The position numbers were made by a program, and so were the translations under genes. The notes beneath the pieces were generated by a model. It was not told where the DNA came from. It worked only from the letters and a program-made list of their open reading frames with translations, and did not search any database. Shown here in pieces: positions 7,781 to 17,045 of a stretch of DNA of 44,012 nt. Within the stretch, counting starts at the first letter, position 1. Every line of letters starts with the position of its first letter. This DNA is from an uncultured Bacteroidales bacterium. Its GTDB lineage: Bacteria; Bacteroidota; Bacteroidia; Bacteroidales; UBA932. Location of the stretch: assembly GCA_947588835.1 (NCBI GenBank), contig CANPZS010000015.1:1-44012 (forward strand). The letters run 5' to 3'.

Positions 7781-8875
7781 ATGAACGGCAATCACTATTG
7801 CATAATAATGGCCGGCGGCACGCGCAGCCGCTTCTGGCCCATATCCCGTGAAGAAAGGCCTTCGCAGTTCCTTGATCTGACAGGGGAAGGCAGGTCTTTT
7901 CTGCGCATGACTTATGAGAGATGCACCGGCATAGTCCCGGCGGAGAACATTTTCGTCGTCACCCTGGAGCGGTACCGCGACCATGTGCTCGGCCAGATTC
8001 CCGAACTCGCGGAGGACAGGCTGCTGCTGGAGCCTTACGGGCGCAACACGGCGCCCTGCCTTACGTTCGCCATGTACAAGCTGCTGAGCCTTAATCCGGA
8101 TTCGGTGATGGCGGCCACTCCGGCCGATCTGGTCATTTCCGACGACGGCCTTTTCCGCGACACCATGGACGAGGCGTTCCGATATGCTTCGGACAATGAC
8201 GTTATGATGACTTTGGGCGTGGTACCCACCGCTCCGGACACCAATTTCGGCTATATCCAGGTGCAGGGAGGAAGGGCCGCGGCCAAATCGGACAAGCCGC
8301 TGAAGGTGAAGACTTTCACGGAGAAGCCCGACGAGGAGCTCGCCGCAGTGTTCTGCAAGAGCGGGGAGTTTTTCTGGAATTCGGGCATCCTTGTGTGCCG
8401 TACCGCCGTGATACGGGAGGAGATGGAAAAATACGTCCCGGAAGTCACTTCGATGTTCGAAGGCTGGGAAAAGTCGCTCGGCACCGGCGGCGAAGGGGAC
8501 TTCATCCGGCGCGCCTATACCGACTGCCCGAAGGTCTCGATAGACTATGGCGTCATGGAAAAGACGGACAGGGCCTGGCTCTATCCGGCCAAATTCGGAT
8601 GGTCCGACATCAATTGCTGGGAATCCGTATACAAGCTTATGCCCGGCAAGGACGGCGGCGGCAACGCGGCCTATGCCGGCCGGCTGCTGTCGGAGGACAA
8701 CCGCGGCAGTCTCATCATCTCCCGGACGCCCGGGAAGCTGGTGGCCGTAAAGGGGCTCGAAAACTATATTGTGGTGGACACCGACGACGCGCTGCTCATC
8801 TGCCCCCGGGACGAAAGGGTGTTCAGGGACTTCACTTCCGGGCTCGGAATGCCGGATTTTGAGGATTTTCGTTAA
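7781..8875 (+). CDS. manC: Mannose-1-phosphate guanylyltransferase
   Basis: A 364-residue nucleotidyltransferase that makes GDP-mannose from mannose 1-phosphate and GTP. Diagnostic stretches are the nucleotide-binding MAGGTRSRFWP near the N-terminus (residues 10-20), EPYGRNTAPC, FTEKPD, WNSGI and DYGVMEK. It lacks the C-terminal isomerase domain of bifunctional ManC/ManA enzymes, so it is the short type common in Bacteroidota. I chose ATG 7781, because in-frame starts at 7733 and 7754 precede it by non-conserved residues, and this start gives the family's usual N-terminus. GDP-mannose feeds capsule, lipopolysaccharide and fucose synthesis. It is the last gene of the cdaA operon. Confidence 0.92.
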   Translation: MNGNHYCIIMAGGTRSRFWPISREERPSQFLDLTGEGRSFLRMTYERCTGIVPAENIFVVTLERYRDHVLGQIPELAEDRLLLEPYGRNTAPCLTFAMYKLLSLNPDSVMAATPADLVISDDGLFRDTMDEAFRYASDNDVMMTLGVVPTAPDTNFGYIQVQGGRAAAKSDKPLKVKTFTEKPDEELAAVFCKSGEFFWNSGILVCRTAVIREEMEKYVPEVTSMFEGWEKSLGTGGEGDFIRRAYTDCPKVSIDYGVMEKTDRAWLYPAKFGWSDINCWESVYKLMPGKDGGGNAAYAGRLLSEDNRGSLIISRTPGKLVAVKGLENYIVVDTDDALLICPRDERVFRDFTSGLGMPDFEDFR

Positions 8876-8879
8876 ACTG

Positions 8880-8910
8880 TTTGATATTCAACCGATTTTT
8901 CGTATATTTG
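8880..8910 (+). promoter_or_regulatory. Promoter of the rplC-rpsC operon
   Basis: TTTG at 8880-8883 and TATATTTG at 8903-8910 are separated by 19 bp, a near-ideal Bacteroidota promoter. Transcription should start about 4-7 bases downstream. It starts just 5 bases after the manC stop. Confidence 0.85.
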
Positions 8911-8935
8911 CAGCCCCGATTTTTTGTCGGGGCTG
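8911..8935 (+). terminator. Hairpin overlapping the rplC transcription start, candidate manC terminator
   Basis: CAGCCCCGA (8911-8919) pairs perfectly with TCGGGGCTG (8927-8935) around a T-rich 7-nt loop. Only a short TTT follows, so termination may be weak. RNA from upstream contains both arms, whereas RNA starting at the adjacent promoter should lack part of the left arm. It could therefore end the manC transcript without affecting rplC. A leader regulatory hairpin is the alternative. Confidence 0.55.
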
Positions 8936-8970
8936 TTTAAGTTATTATAAAACAATTAATTGCCAAACCA

Positions 8971-9597
8971 ATGCCTGGATTAATTGGAAAGAAAATCGGA
9001 ATGATTTCCGTTTTCGGTGCTGATGGAAAAAATATTCCATGCACCGTTGTTGAGGCTGGTCCATGTGTTGTCACGCAGGTGCGTACGGTAGAAAAAGATG
9101 GTTATGCCGCCGTGCAGCTTGCCTATGACGAAAAGAAAGAGAAACACACCAGCGCTGCCCTGAAAGGGCACTTCGAAAAGGCAGGAACCACTCCCAAGAG
9201 GAAACTGGTCGAATTCCCGGCCGATTTCCAGGGAGAGCTCAATCTGGGCGACACCGTATCAGTGACGGACGTGTTCACTGAGGACGTGAAGTTCGTGGAT
9301 GTCGTCGGTACTTCTAAAGGCAAAGGTTTTCAGGGCGTCGTAAAACGTCACGGTTTCGCCGGAGTCGGCGGCAGGACCCATGGTCAGCACAACAGGCTCC
9401 GTCATCCCGGTTCAATGGGCGCGGCATCCTGGCCGTCAAGGGTATTCCCCGGCATGAGGATGGCAGGCCAGACCGGCTGCGAGCGCGTGAAGGTTTTCAA
9501 CCTGGAAGTCATCAAAATCGTGCCTGAGCACAATCTTCTCGTGATTAAGGGTTCCGTTCCCGGAGCCAAGGGTTCTTATTTAATTTTGGAGGCTTAG
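8971..9597 (+). CDS. rplC: Ribosomal protein L3 (uL3)
   Basis: A 208-residue L3 of the large subunit. The conserved core [20 protein letters not shown] (about residues 128-147) is followed by the loop that reaches toward the peptidyl-transferase centre. The N-terminal [11 protein letters not shown] is canonical. It is the first gene of this operon half; rpsJ, which normally precedes it, is replaced here by manC. The stop is 2 bases before rplD. Confidence 0.97.
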   Translation: MPGLIGKKIGMISVFGADGKNIPCTVVEAGPCVVTQVRTVEKDGYAAVQLAYDEKKEKHTSAALKGHFEKAGTTPKRKLVEFPADFQGELNLGDTVSVTDVFTEDVKFVDVVGTSKGKGFQGVVKRHGFAGVGGRTHGQHNRLRHPGSMGAASWPSRVFPGMRMAGQTGCERVKVFNLEVIKIVPEHNLLVIKGSVPGAKGSYLILEA

Positions 9598-9599
9598 TT

Positions 9600-10223
9600 A
9601 TGGAATTGTCAGTTTTGAAAATTGACGGATCGGAGTCCGGAAAGAAGATTGTCCTTGACGAGCGCATATTTGGCATAAAGCCCAATGATCATGCCATCTA
9701 TCTTGACGTGGTTCAGTATCTCGCGAATCAGCGTCAGGGCACCGCGAAGACCAAGGACCGCAGCGAGGTGGCCTATTCCACCAAGAAGCTCGGCCCTCAG
9801 AAAGGCGGCGGAGCCCGTCACGGCAGCTTGAAGTCCAATATTTTCGTTGGCGGCGGACGCGTGTTCGGCCCCAAGCCGCGCGATTACCGCAAGAAGCAGA
9901 ACAAGAAGCTCAAACAGCTTGCAAGATTCTCGGCCCTTACGTACAAGGCGCAGGAGAATAAAATAGTGTTCGTGGAGCCGTTCACCATGGAGGCTCCCAA
10001 GACAAAGGAGTTCCTTCAGATCCTTTCGGCCATCAAGGCCGGCGGCAGGAAGGTCCTCTTCGTGCTTCCGGAAAATTCCGCCAACATCTATCTTTCATCA
10101 CGTAATCTTCCTGAGGTGAAGGTGATAACCGTGGACGAAATCAACACCTATACCATCATGAACGCACATTCTCTGGTATTGGTCGACGGAGTTCAGGACA
10201 TCCTTGCCGCAAGGATAAAGTAA
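9600..10223 (+). CDS. rplD: Ribosomal protein L4 (uL4)
   Basis: A 207-residue L4 of the large subunit. The internal extended loop that reaches into the exit tunnel is recognisable from QKGGGARHGS and the following basic stretch (residues about 70-100). In proteobacteria L4 also represses its own operon, but no known L4-binding leader is evident here. A strong GGAGG (9588-9592) lies 7 bases before the ATG. Confidence 0.96.
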   Translation: MELSVLKIDGSESGKKIVLDERIFGIKPNDHAIYLDVVQYLANQRQGTAKTKDRSEVAYSTKKLGPQKGGGARHGSLKSNIFVGGGRVFGPKPRDYRKKQNKKLKQLARFSALTYKAQENKIVFVEPFTMEAPKTKEFLQILSAIKAGGRKVLFVLPENSANIYLSSRNLPEVKVITVDEINTYTIMNAHSLVLVDGVQDILAARIK

Positions 10224-10236
10224 GGAGGGACGCGCA

Positions 10237-10527
10237 ATGGGAATTATATTGAAACCTATCGTTTCTGAGAAAATGACTGCTCAGGGCGAAAAATTCAATC
10301 GATACGGCTTTATAGTGGACCGCAAGGCCGACAAGTTTCAGATCAAGGCGGAAGTGGAGAAGTTGTACAATGTCAACGTCGTTTCCGTCAACACTCTCAA
10401 CTACCACGGAAAGAGGAAATCCCGCTTCACCAAGGCTGGATTGCTCAAAGGCCGCATGAATCATTTCAAGAAGGCTTACGTTACCCTTGCCGGTGATGAT
10501 AAGATAGATTTTTACGCTAACGTTTAA
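10237..10527 (+). CDS. rplW: Ribosomal protein L23 (uL23)
   Basis: A 96-residue L23. The start [13 protein letters not shown] and the basic YHGKRKSRF loop are conserved. The protein sits at the polypeptide tunnel exit, where trigger factor and SRP dock. The ribosome-binding site AGGAGG (10223-10228) overlaps the end of the rplD stop codon, which favours coupled translation. Confidence 0.96.
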   Translation: MGIILKPIVSEKMTAQGEKFNRYGFIVDRKADKFQIKAEVEKLYNVNVVSVNTLNYHGKRKSRFTKAGLLKGRMNHFKKAYVTLAGDDKIDFYANV

Positions 10528-10541
10528 GGGGAGACAAGACT

Positions 10542-11366
10542 ATGGCAATAAAGAAATACAAGCCGGTTACCCCCGGTCAGAGAAACAAGGCTATAAGCGC
10601 TTTCGACGACATCACCGCCGACAAGCCGTGCAAGAAGCTGCTGGTCCCTCTTAAGTCGACCGGCGGCCGCAACAATACCGGCAAGATGACGGTGCGCTAT
10701 ATAGGCGGCGGTCACAAGAGAATGTACCGCATCATCGACTTTCTTCGCGACAAGGACGACTGCAAGGCTACCGTGCTCACCATTGAGTACGATCCCAATC
10801 GCAGCGCACGCATAGCTCTGGTACAATATGAGGACGGCGAGAAGAGATACATCATCGCTCCCAACGGTCTCAAGGTGGGACAGACGGTCGCTTCCGGCCC
10901 CGGCGCGTCGCCCGAGGTGGGCAACGCTCTTCCTCTTGGTGAAATTCCGATAGGAACGCTCGTCCACGCGATCGAGCTCCGTCCCGGACAGGGTGCCGCC
11001 ATGGCACGTTCGGCCGGCACATATGCCCAGTTGGCCGCCCGCGAAGGGAAATACGCCATTCTCCGTCTGCCTTCGGGCGAGACCAGGATGGTGCTCGTCT
11101 CCTGCCGCGCCACGGTGGGGACGGTGTCCAATCCGGACCATAATCTGGAGTCTTCGGGAAAGGCTGGACGTTCAAGATGGCTCGGCCGCAGGCCTCGCAA
11201 CAGAGGCGTCGTCATGAACCCTCATGATCACCCTATGGGTGGTGGTGAAGGCCGTGCTTCCGGCGGACATCCCCGTTCACGCAAGGGTCTTCCTGCAAAG
11301 GGATACAAGACTCGTAATCCTAAGGCTGTTTCAAACAGGTTCATCATTGAAAGAAGAAAGAAATAA
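10542..11366 (+). CDS. rplB: Ribosomal protein L2 (uL2)
   Basis: A 274-residue L2 with the usual two domains. The conserved C-terminal segment [19 protein letters not shown] contains the histidine long linked to peptidyl-transferase function. A purine-rich GGGGAG (10528-10533) precedes the ATG by 8 bases. Order and length match the standard S10 operon. Confidence 0.97.
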   Translation: MAIKKYKPVTPGQRNKAISAFDDITADKPCKKLLVPLKSTGGRNNTGKMTVRYIGGGHKRMYRIIDFLRDKDDCKATVLTIEYDPNRSARIALVQYEDGEKRYIIAPNGLKVGQTVASGPGASPEVGNALPLGEIPIGTLVHAIELRPGQGAAMARSAGTYAQLAAREGKYAILRLPSGETRMVLVSCRATVGTVSNPDHNLESSGKAGRSRWLGRRPRNRGVVMNPHDHPMGGGEGRASGGHPRSRKGLPAKGYKTRNPKAVSNRFIIERRKK

Positions 11367-11388
11367 ACGGAATTAAACTGAAGAGATT

Positions 11389-11661
11389 ATGAGTCGTTCA
11401 CTTAAAAAAGGACCGTATATCCAGGAAGCTCTGGAAAAAAGAATTCTTGCCATGAATGACGGAAGCAAGAAGAAAGAGGTTGTCAAAACTTGGTCGCGCG
11501 CCAGTATGATCTCCCCGGACTTTGTCGGCCATACGATTGCAGTTCATAATGGAAACAAGTTCATTCCGGTTTATGTCACTGAAAATATGGTCGGCCACAA
11601 GCTTGGAGAGTTCGCTCCTACAAGGACATTCAGAGGCCATTCGGGCAACAACAAAAAGTAA
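11389..11661 (+). CDS. rpsS: Ribosomal protein S19 (uS19)
   Basis: A 90-residue S19 of the small-subunit head. The N-terminal [11 protein letters not shown], the segment [20 protein letters not shown] and the end [12 protein letters not shown] are canonical. No strong Shine-Dalgarno sequence precedes it, unlike rplD and rplW. Confidence 0.97.
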   Translation: MSRSLKKGPYIQEALEKRILAMNDGSKKKEVVKTWSRASMISPDFVGHTIAVHNGNKFIPVYVTENMVGHKLGEFAPTRTFRGHSGNNKK

Positions 11662-11678
11662 TTAAAGAGATTTGAATT

Positions 11679-12098
11679 ATGGGAGCTCGTAAAAGACTGA
11701 TGGCTGAGAAGTATAAGGAGGCCAAGAAGCAGACAGCTATAGCTAAATTGAATGACGTGCCTACGTCGCCGCGCAAGATGCGTCTTGTGGCGGATACCGT
11801 CAGGGGCGTGGAAGTAAACCATGCTCTCGATCTGTTGAAATATTCTAAGAGAGAAGCCTCCGTGCGTCTCGAAAAACTTCTCCGCAGCGCCATCGCCAAC
11901 TGGGAAGCCAAGAATAGGGATCTGTCAAAGGAATTGGACAACGGCAACGTGTACGTAAAGACCATAATGGTCGGCCAGGGACGTACGCTTAAACGTATCC
12001 GCCCCTGGTCTCGGGGCCATGCCGGCAGGATTCGCAAGCGTTCCAACCACGTGACCGTGGTCCTCGACGTAAAGAAACCATCAACAGCGGAGGAATAG
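11679..12098 (+). CDS. rplV: Ribosomal protein L22 (uL22)
   Basis: A 139-residue L22. The family core is seen in [17 protein letters not shown] and in the C-terminal beta-hairpin region [19 protein letters not shown], which lines the exit tunnel near macrolide sites. An N-terminal extension of about 20 basic residues precedes the core. It sits 3 bases before rpsC. Confidence 0.96.
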   Translation: MGARKRLMAEKYKEAKKQTAIAKLNDVPTSPRKMRLVADTVRGVEVNHALDLLKYSKREASVRLEKLLRSAIANWEAKNRDLSKELDNGNVYVKTIMVGQGRTLKRIRPWSRGHAGRIRKRSNHVTVVLDVKKPSTAEE

Positions 12099-12101
12099 AT
12101 T

Positions 12102-12836
12102 ATGGGACAGAAAACAAATCCTATCAGCAACAGAATCGGCATCACCCGTGGTTGGGACTCCAACTGGTGCGGTGGCAACTATCCGGAAAAGATAGAGGAA
12201 GACTACAAGATACGTAAATATCTGATCAACCGCTTGGCTAAGGCCAGCATCTCCAAGATCGTCATAGAGAGGACTTTGAAACTCATTACCGTGACCATCC
12301 ACGCCGCCCGTCCGGGCATCATCATCGGCAAGGGCGGACAGGAGGTGGACAAGCTCAAGGAAGAGCTCAAGAAAGTCACCAAGAAGGACGTTCAGATAAA
12401 TATCTTCGAAGTCAAGAGGCCCGAGGTGGACGCCAACATCGTGGCGGACAGCATCGCCCGTCAGATAGAAGGGCGCGTATCCTACAAGCGTGCCATAAAG
12501 ATGGCCATTTCTTCGGCCATCAGAGTGGGCGCCGAGGGCATCAAGATCCAGATCAGCGGCCGTGTGGGCGGCGCCGAAATGGCCCGCAGCGAAATGTTCA
12601 AGGAGGGCCGTACCCCTCTCCACACTTTCCGTGCGGACATAGACTATGCCCTTGCGGTGGCAAGGACCAAGGTCGGCGCCCTCGGAATCAAGGTGTGGAT
12701 CTGCAACGGTGAAAAATACGGCAAGCAGGACCTTTCGCCCAATGCCGGCGTGGCGGCCAATTCGCAGGCGGCCGGCCAGGGCCGCGGCGACCGCGGAGGA
12801 CGTCGCGGAGGCCGTGGAGGACGCGGCGGCAGGTAG
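12102..12836 (+). CDS. rpsC: Ribosomal protein S3 (uS3) with RGG-rich tail
   Basis: A 244-residue S3 of the small-subunit head, at the mRNA entry site. It has an N-terminal domain, a KH domain ([16 protein letters not shown]) and a C-terminal domain (about residues 110-210). The last residues form an Arg-Gly-rich tail with repeated RGG units, probably an RNA-contacting extension. GGAGGA (12089-12094) gives a good ribosome-binding site. It is the last gene before a terminator; in most bacteria rplP follows directly, but here rplP lies 10.5 kb away. Confidence 0.96.
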   Translation: MGQKTNPISNRIGITRGWDSNWCGGNYPEKIEEDYKIRKYLINRLAKASISKIVIERTLKLITVTIHAARPGIIIGKGGQEVDKLKEELKKVTKKDVQINIFEVKRPEVDANIVADSIARQIEGRVSYKRAIKMAISSAIRVGAEGIKIQISGRVGGAEMARSEMFKEGRTPLHTFRADIDYALAVARTKVGALGIKVWICNGEKYGKQDLSPNAGVAANSQAAGQGRGDRGGRRGGRGGRGGR

Positions 12837-12853
12837 ACCGTTGAACCAAGACG

Positions 12854-12900
12854 CAAAGCCGGCGGGAAACATGTGGATCCTTGCCGGCTTTTGTTGTTTT
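12854..12900 (+). terminator. Terminator after rpsC
   Basis: AAAGCCGGC (12855-12863) pairs with GCCGGCTTT (12883-12891) around a 19-nt loop and is followed by a T-rich run (to 12900). It begins 18 bases past the rpsC stop. It shows that the first half of the ribosomal cluster ends as a transcription unit here. Confidence 0.8.
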
Positions 12901-12918
12901 TGAAAATTGCTATATTTG
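12890..12918 (+). promoter_or_regulatory. Promoter of the tlpA-uvrC-pnuC unit
   Basis: TTTG at 12890-12893 and TATATTTG at 12911-12918 are 17 bp apart. The -33 element lies inside the T-run of the rpsC terminator. The expected start is near 12924, leaving a leader of about 30 bases. Confidence 0.75.
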
Positions 12919-12953
12919 CAAATGGTTAAAAAAGAACTGAAAACATTATAGAC

Positions 12954-14090
12954 ATGAAATTGAGAAACATTTTGTTTGCAGCTGCGGCCGCAGTGCTGGC
13001 GGCCGCATGTTCCGGGAAGCCGTCGGAGACGACTTCCGTCAATGTGAAATTCGCCGGCCAGGTTCCGGCTTCGCTTACCGTCAGAACCGGTGACGCCGAA
13101 AATGAAGTGCCCGTCGCAGACGGCGCGGCCACTTTCGAAGTGCCTACGGATCCGACCGTGGTGACTTATGTCATATGCGGCGATCTGGGCGCATTCTCTT
13201 TCATTCCTGACGGCGCCGTGCTGACCGTGGACGCGAACGTCGCGGACGACGGCTCCTTTGCCGCGGAAGTGAACACCGACAAAGGCCCCAAGTCCGTGCA
13301 GGGGAAATATGCGGCGTACGGCAAATGGCTGGACGGGTTCTATGAGAGATACTCCGACGCCATAGAGGCGATCGACAGCCTCGAGGTTTCCGATGAGGAA
13401 AAAGAAAAAATTGCCCAGGAAAGTTCCGAGAAGCTGATGGCCGAATACAAGGATTTCCTTGTCAAGTCCCTTGACGGCAACGGCGACAATTACATGGCGG
13501 CGGACATCATCCGCAAATTGTACGGCAGCGTATCCGACGAAGAGCTTGAAGGCATTGTCGGCAAGCTCAGCGACGCAATGAAAGAAAACGCATTCATCAA
13601 AAATGTCTGCGACAACCTTGAAAAGCGCCGCGCCACCCGCGAAGGCGCCAAATTCACCGATTTCACCGTAGAACAGTCGTATGAATATGTAAACGATGCG
13701 GGCGATACCGTCAAGGTGGAGCTTCCTACGGTCAGCCTGTCGGACTATGTCGGCAACGGCAAATATGTCCTCGTGGATTTCTGGGCTTCATGGTGCGGCC
13801 CCTGCAAGCGCGAGATTCCCAATCTCAAGCAACTGTATGACAAATATCACGGAGACCGCTTCGACATAGTCAGCGTGGCCATCAGCGACGAGCCGCAGTC
13901 GTCCGTAGACACGGCCAAGGCATACGGTGTCACCTGGAACCAGATTGTCAACACCACCCGCGAGCCCGGAGACCTCTACGGCATAGAGTTCATCCCCCAT
14001 ATCATTCTCATCGGCCCCGACGGCACCATCCTGAAGAGGCCGCTGAGCGGAGAGGAGCTCATAAACGAGGTAAGCAAGTATCTCGACTAA
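12954..14090 (+). CDS. TlpA-like thiol-disulfide lipoprotein
   Basis: This 378-residue protein has a lipoprotein signal (MKLRNILFAAAAAVLAAAC, lipidated Cys19). Its N-terminal half is divergent and beta-rich, possibly DUF4369-like, and continues into a charged helical linker (about 120-215). The C-terminal thioredoxin-fold domain carries W280-C-G-P-C284 and the cis-proline region EFIPHIILIGPDG. It probably reduces or shuffles disulfides of periplasmic or outer-membrane proteins. Many Bacteroidota encode several such lipoproteins; the partner is unknown. It has its own promoter and is followed after 9 bases by uvrC. Confidence 0.85.
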   Translation: MKLRNILFAAAAAVLAAACSGKPSETTSVNVKFAGQVPASLTVRTGDAENEVPVADGAATFEVPTDPTVVTYVICGDLGAFSFIPDGAVLTVDANVADDGSFAAEVNTDKGPKSVQGKYAAYGKWLDGFYERYSDAIEAIDSLEVSDEEKEKIAQESSEKLMAEYKDFLVKSLDGNGDNYMAADIIRKLYGSVSDEELEGIVGKLSDAMKENAFIKNVCDNLEKRRATREGAKFTDFTVEQSYEYVNDAGDTVKVELPTVSLSDYVGNGKYVLVDFWASWCGPCKREIPNLKQLYDKYHGDRFDIVSVAISDEPQSSVDTAKAYGVTWNQIVNTTREPGDLYGIEFIPHIILIGPDGTILKRPLSGEELINEVSKYLD

Positions 14091-14099
14091 GCCGGATAA

Positions 14100-15902
14100 T
14101 TGACAGTCAGGGAAAAAATAACACTTTTGCCGCATTCCCCCGGAGTCTACAGATATTATGACTCCGAGGGAAATGTGATATATGTAGGCAAGGCGAAAGA
14201 CCTTTTCAAGAGGGTCGCACAATATTTCGTCCCTCCGGAAAGGCTGAATACGAAGACGAGGCTTCTCGTCTCGAAGATCGCCGACGTCCAGTATTCGGTG
14301 GTCGGTTCGGAAGCCGACGCGCTGTTGCTGGAAAACAATCTTATAAAGCAGTACAAACCCCGCTACAACATACTTCTCAAAGATTCCAAGACATATCCCT
14401 GGATATGCGTGGGCGGCGGCGACTTTCCCCGGGTATACATCACAAGGCGGATGGACAGGAGCGGGGGCAACCGTTATTACGGCCCTTACAGTTCGGTGAT
14501 GCATGCGCGCAATCTTATAAATTTCTTTGCCGAGACGTATCCCCTGCGCACCTGCAAGCTCAAAATCACTTCCGAAGCCATCCTGAAGCACAAATTCCGT
14601 CCCTGCCTCGACTTCCATATAGGGCGCTGCAGGGGCTGCTGCACCGGAGGCGTGTCCAAGGAGGAATATGACGGGTGGATAAATGAGATAACCCATATCC
14701 TCACCGGACGAGGCGGCGAAATAATACAGCATTACAAAGCCCTCATGCAGGAGGCGGCGGCTTCGCTCGATTTCGAATCGGCGCAGGAATACAAGAGCAA
14801 GATGATTTCGCTCGAAAACCATTATTCCAAGTCGGTGATAACCTCCGCGGCGGATTCCAATGCCGATGTCTTTTCACTTGTGTTCGATGCGTCCGAGGCT
14901 TTCGGCAATTTCCTGAGGATACGGGAAGGGGCCGTGGTGCAGTCCCTCAACATAGGATTCAGGATGAACATAGAGGAGCCGCGCGAAGCCGTGCTGAGCA
15001 CGTTCATCGCCGAGATAGAGTCCAAATTCGGAGAACTGTCCAAGGAGGTCATCGTCCCCTTCCTGCCCGACGTGGAGATAGACGGGGTGACTTTCCGCAT
15101 CCCTGTCCGCGGCGACAGGCTCGCCCTGCTGGAACTGAGCGCGAAGAATGCCGGGGAATTCCATTTCAACAGCGTGCGCCAGCGCGAACGCACCGATCCG
15201 GACGAATTCCGCCGCATGGTGATGGAAGATTTGCGAAAGGCATTGGGAATGAAAGAACTGCCCGTGCACATGGAGTGCTTCGACAATTCCAACATCCAAG
15301 GGACCAATCCCGTGGCTTCCTGCGTCGTGTTCCGCAACGGGGAGCCGTCGAAAAAGGATTACAGGCGATTCAAGATAAAGACCGTGATAGGGGCCAACGA
15401 CTATGCTTCCATGAAAGAGGTGGTGAACAGGCGCTATGCCCGGATGCTCGAGGAGGCTCCAGACGACCTGCCGCAGCTGGTGGTCATAGACGGCGGAAAG
15501 GGACAGCTGGAGTTTGCGTATCAGGCGCTTGCGGAGCTCGGCCTGACGGAAAGGCTCACCGTGATAGGCCTGGCCAAGCGCATGGAGGAGGTCATAAGGG
15601 TGGGCGATCCGTACCCTCTTTTCATAGACAGGAATTCACAGGCCCTCAAGGTGCTGCAGCGCATACGCGACGAGGCTCACCGTTTCGGGATTACTTTCCA
15701 CCGCAATCTTCGCAGCAAGGCCCAGATCAGTTCGGCGCTCAGGGAGATAAAGGGCGTCGGGGAGAGGACGGAGCAGCGCCTGCTGCTGCATTTCGGGAGC
15801 GTCGCGCGGATCGCGTCCGCACCCTTGGAGGAGGTGGCGGCTCTCGTAGGGCCGGCTCTTGCGATTAAAATACATGATTATTTGAACGAAACCGATGATT
15901 GA
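14100..15902 (+). CDS. uvrC: Excinuclease ABC subunit C
   Basis: A 600-residue UvrC that makes the two incisions in nucleotide excision repair with UvrAB. Domains in order are GIY-YIG nuclease (about 10-90, with GVYRYYD and IYVGKAKDL), a Cys-rich segment FRPCLDFHIGRCRGCC (about 165-182; equivalent cysteines bind an iron-sulfur cluster in E. coli), a UVR motif (about 215-245), an RNase H-like nuclease (ECFDNSNIQGTNPVASCVVF and VIDGGKGQL) and helix-hairpin-helix repeats. The start is TTG at 14100. An in-frame TAA directly precedes it and no ATG lies upstream, so a non-ATG start is needed. Its end overlaps pnuC by 8 bases. Confidence 0.95.
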   Translation: MTVREKITLLPHSPGVYRYYDSEGNVIYVGKAKDLFKRVAQYFVPPERLNTKTRLLVSKIADVQYSVVGSEADALLLENNLIKQYKPRYNILLKDSKTYPWICVGGGDFPRVYITRRMDRSGGNRYYGPYSSVMHARNLINFFAETYPLRTCKLKITSEAILKHKFRPCLDFHIGRCRGCCTGGVSKEEYDGWINEITHILTGRGGEIIQHYKALMQEAAASLDFESAQEYKSKMISLENHYSKSVITSAADSNADVFSLVFDASEAFGNFLRIREGAVVQSLNIGFRMNIEEPREAVLSTFIAEIESKFGELSKEVIVPFLPDVEIDGVTFRIPVRGDRLALLELSAKNAGEFHFNSVRQRERTDPDEFRRMVMEDLRKALGMKELPVHMECFDNSNIQGTNPVASCVVFRNGEPSKKDYRRFKIKTVIGANDYASMKEVVNRRYARMLEEAPDDLPQLVVIDGGKGQLEFAYQALAELGLTERLTVIGLAKRMEEVIRVGDPYPLFIDRNSQALKVLQRIRDEAHRFGITFHRNLRSKAQISSALREIKGVGERTEQRLLLHFGSVARIASAPLEEVAALVGPALAIKIHDYLNETDD

Positions 15903-16668
15903 CGAAAAAAAATTCAACCGCGTGTTCAGCACGGTGCTGATGTCGCTCATGGCCGTGGCTATCATTGTGACGGCCTGTTTCAAGTTCGAAGACCTCCGGG
16001 GCGATACGCACGGCATAGTCATGCTCGCGTTGGCGTCCGTCGCCTCCATGACGGGCGTGATTTCCACCGTATTGTCCGCCAACGGGGCCATAATGACATT
16101 CATCTTCGGCACGCTGAATGCGGTTCTGGTGGCCGCGGTGGCGCTTGACAACGGCATCATGGGCAATTTCGCCCTCCATGCCTTTTATTTCCTGCCCATG
16201 CAGTTCGTGGGCATTTGGCAATGGCGCAGACGCGGCGCCGGAATCTCCGGGAAAGGTGAAAAAGAGAAATCACAGGTGCAGGCCCGCCGCATGACCCCGC
16301 GCCTGCGGATTGTAGTGGCGCTGGCCCTCATGGCTGCGACGTCCGTGGCCTATTTCGTGCTTTGCCGCATCGACGGCACTACGGACTCTTTCAACGGAAA
16401 GGCCTTCCTCGACGCCGCGGTATTTACTTTCAACGTGGGCGGACAGGTGCTGATGTCTTTTGCCTATATGGAGCAGTGGGTGCTGTGGAACCTTGTGAAC
16501 ATTTCATCCATAGGCCTGTGGGGCTATACGACGTGGGGCGCGGACGGAGCCTCGGGATATACCATAGTGATGTTCATAAAATATTGTTTCTACTTCGTCA
16601 ACTCCCTCAACGGGCTCAGGATATGGCTGAACCTGAGCAAACCGCGTCAGAATGATGAATTTGCATAA
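15895..16668 (+). CDS. pnuC: PnuC-family vitamin transporter, probably nicotinamide riboside
   Basis: A 257-residue membrane protein with about seven membrane segments. The family hallmarks are FLPMQFVGIWQWRRR (about residues 98-112) and MEQWVLWNLVNISSIGLW (about 190-207). PnuC proteins carry nicotinamide riboside, while PnuT and PnuX relatives carry thiamine or riboflavin; specificity here is inferred from the motif only. The gene overlaps uvrC by 8 bases. I saw no thiamine or NAD riboswitch in front of the operon. A 25-residue charged linker (about 113-138) separates the two helix bundles. Confidence 0.85.
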   Translation: MIDEKKFNRVFSTVLMSLMAVAIIVTACFKFEDLRGDTHGIVMLALASVASMTGVISTVLSANGAIMTFIFGTLNAVLVAAVALDNGIMGNFALHAFYFLPMQFVGIWQWRRRGAGISGKGEKEKSQVQARRMTPRLRIVVALALMAATSVAYFVLCRIDGTTDSFNGKAFLDAAVFTFNVGGQVLMSFAYMEQWVLWNLVNISSIGLWGYTTWGADGASGYTIVMFIKYCFYFVNSLNGLRIWLNLSKPRQNDEFA

Positions 16669-16691
16669 AAAAGAAAAATGACTTATCTTTG
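16660..16691 (+). promoter_or_regulatory. Promoter of acpP
   Basis: TTTG at 16660-16663 and TATCTTTG at 16684-16691 are 20 bp apart. The -33 element lies inside the last codons of pnuC. acpP thus has an independent promoter with a leader of about 50 bases. Confidence 0.78.
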
Positions 16692-16747
16692 CGGAACATT
16701 TTTTACGAAAACGTAATATTAAAACATAAACTAAATTCTTTATTGTT

Positions 16748-16996
16748 ATGACTAAAGAAGAAATCGTAAGCAAGGTTAAATCTATCATCGTCGACAAGCT
16801 CGGCGTTGAGGAGTCGGAAGTGACGGAAACCGCTAATTTCACCAATGATCTCGGTGCGGACTCCCTTGATACGGTAGAATTGCTCATGGAGTTTGAAAAG
16901 GTTTTCGACATCAAGATCCCCGATGAGGAGACGAGCGGCATTGCGACCGTTGCCGACGCCATCGCGAAGATAGAGGAAAAGCTTTCTGCAGAATAA
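16748..16996 (+). CDS. acpP: Acyl carrier protein
   Basis: An 82-residue acidic ACP. The phosphopantetheine attachment motif is [15 protein letters not shown], with the modified Ser at about residue 38. It carries growing chains in fatty acid synthesis. It is a single-gene unit with its own promoter and terminator; fabF, its usual partner in many genomes, is absent from the window. Confidence 0.96.
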   Translation: MTKEEIVSKVKSIIVDKLGVEESEVTETANFTNDLGADSLDTVELLMEFEKVFDIKIPDEETSGIATVADAIAKIEEKLSAE

Positions 16997-17010
16997 TTAC
17001 CAAGGCGATT

Positions 17011-17045
17011 TAAAAAAGGCCGGACGATTCAGTCCGGCTTTTTTT
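17011..17045. terminator. Bidirectional terminator between acpP and the DUF4270 gene
   Basis: GCCGGAC (17019-17025) pairs with GTCCGGC (17032-17038) around a 6-nt loop. A-runs lie to the left and T-runs to the right, so it works on both strands. It separates convergent acpP and the DUF4270 gene, whose stop codon lies in the T run. Confidence 0.85.

Noticed and set aside
15600..15900. Riboswitch in front of pnuC
   Set aside because: pnuC overlaps uvrC, so there is no leader to hold one; nothing riboswitch-like was seen before the operon.
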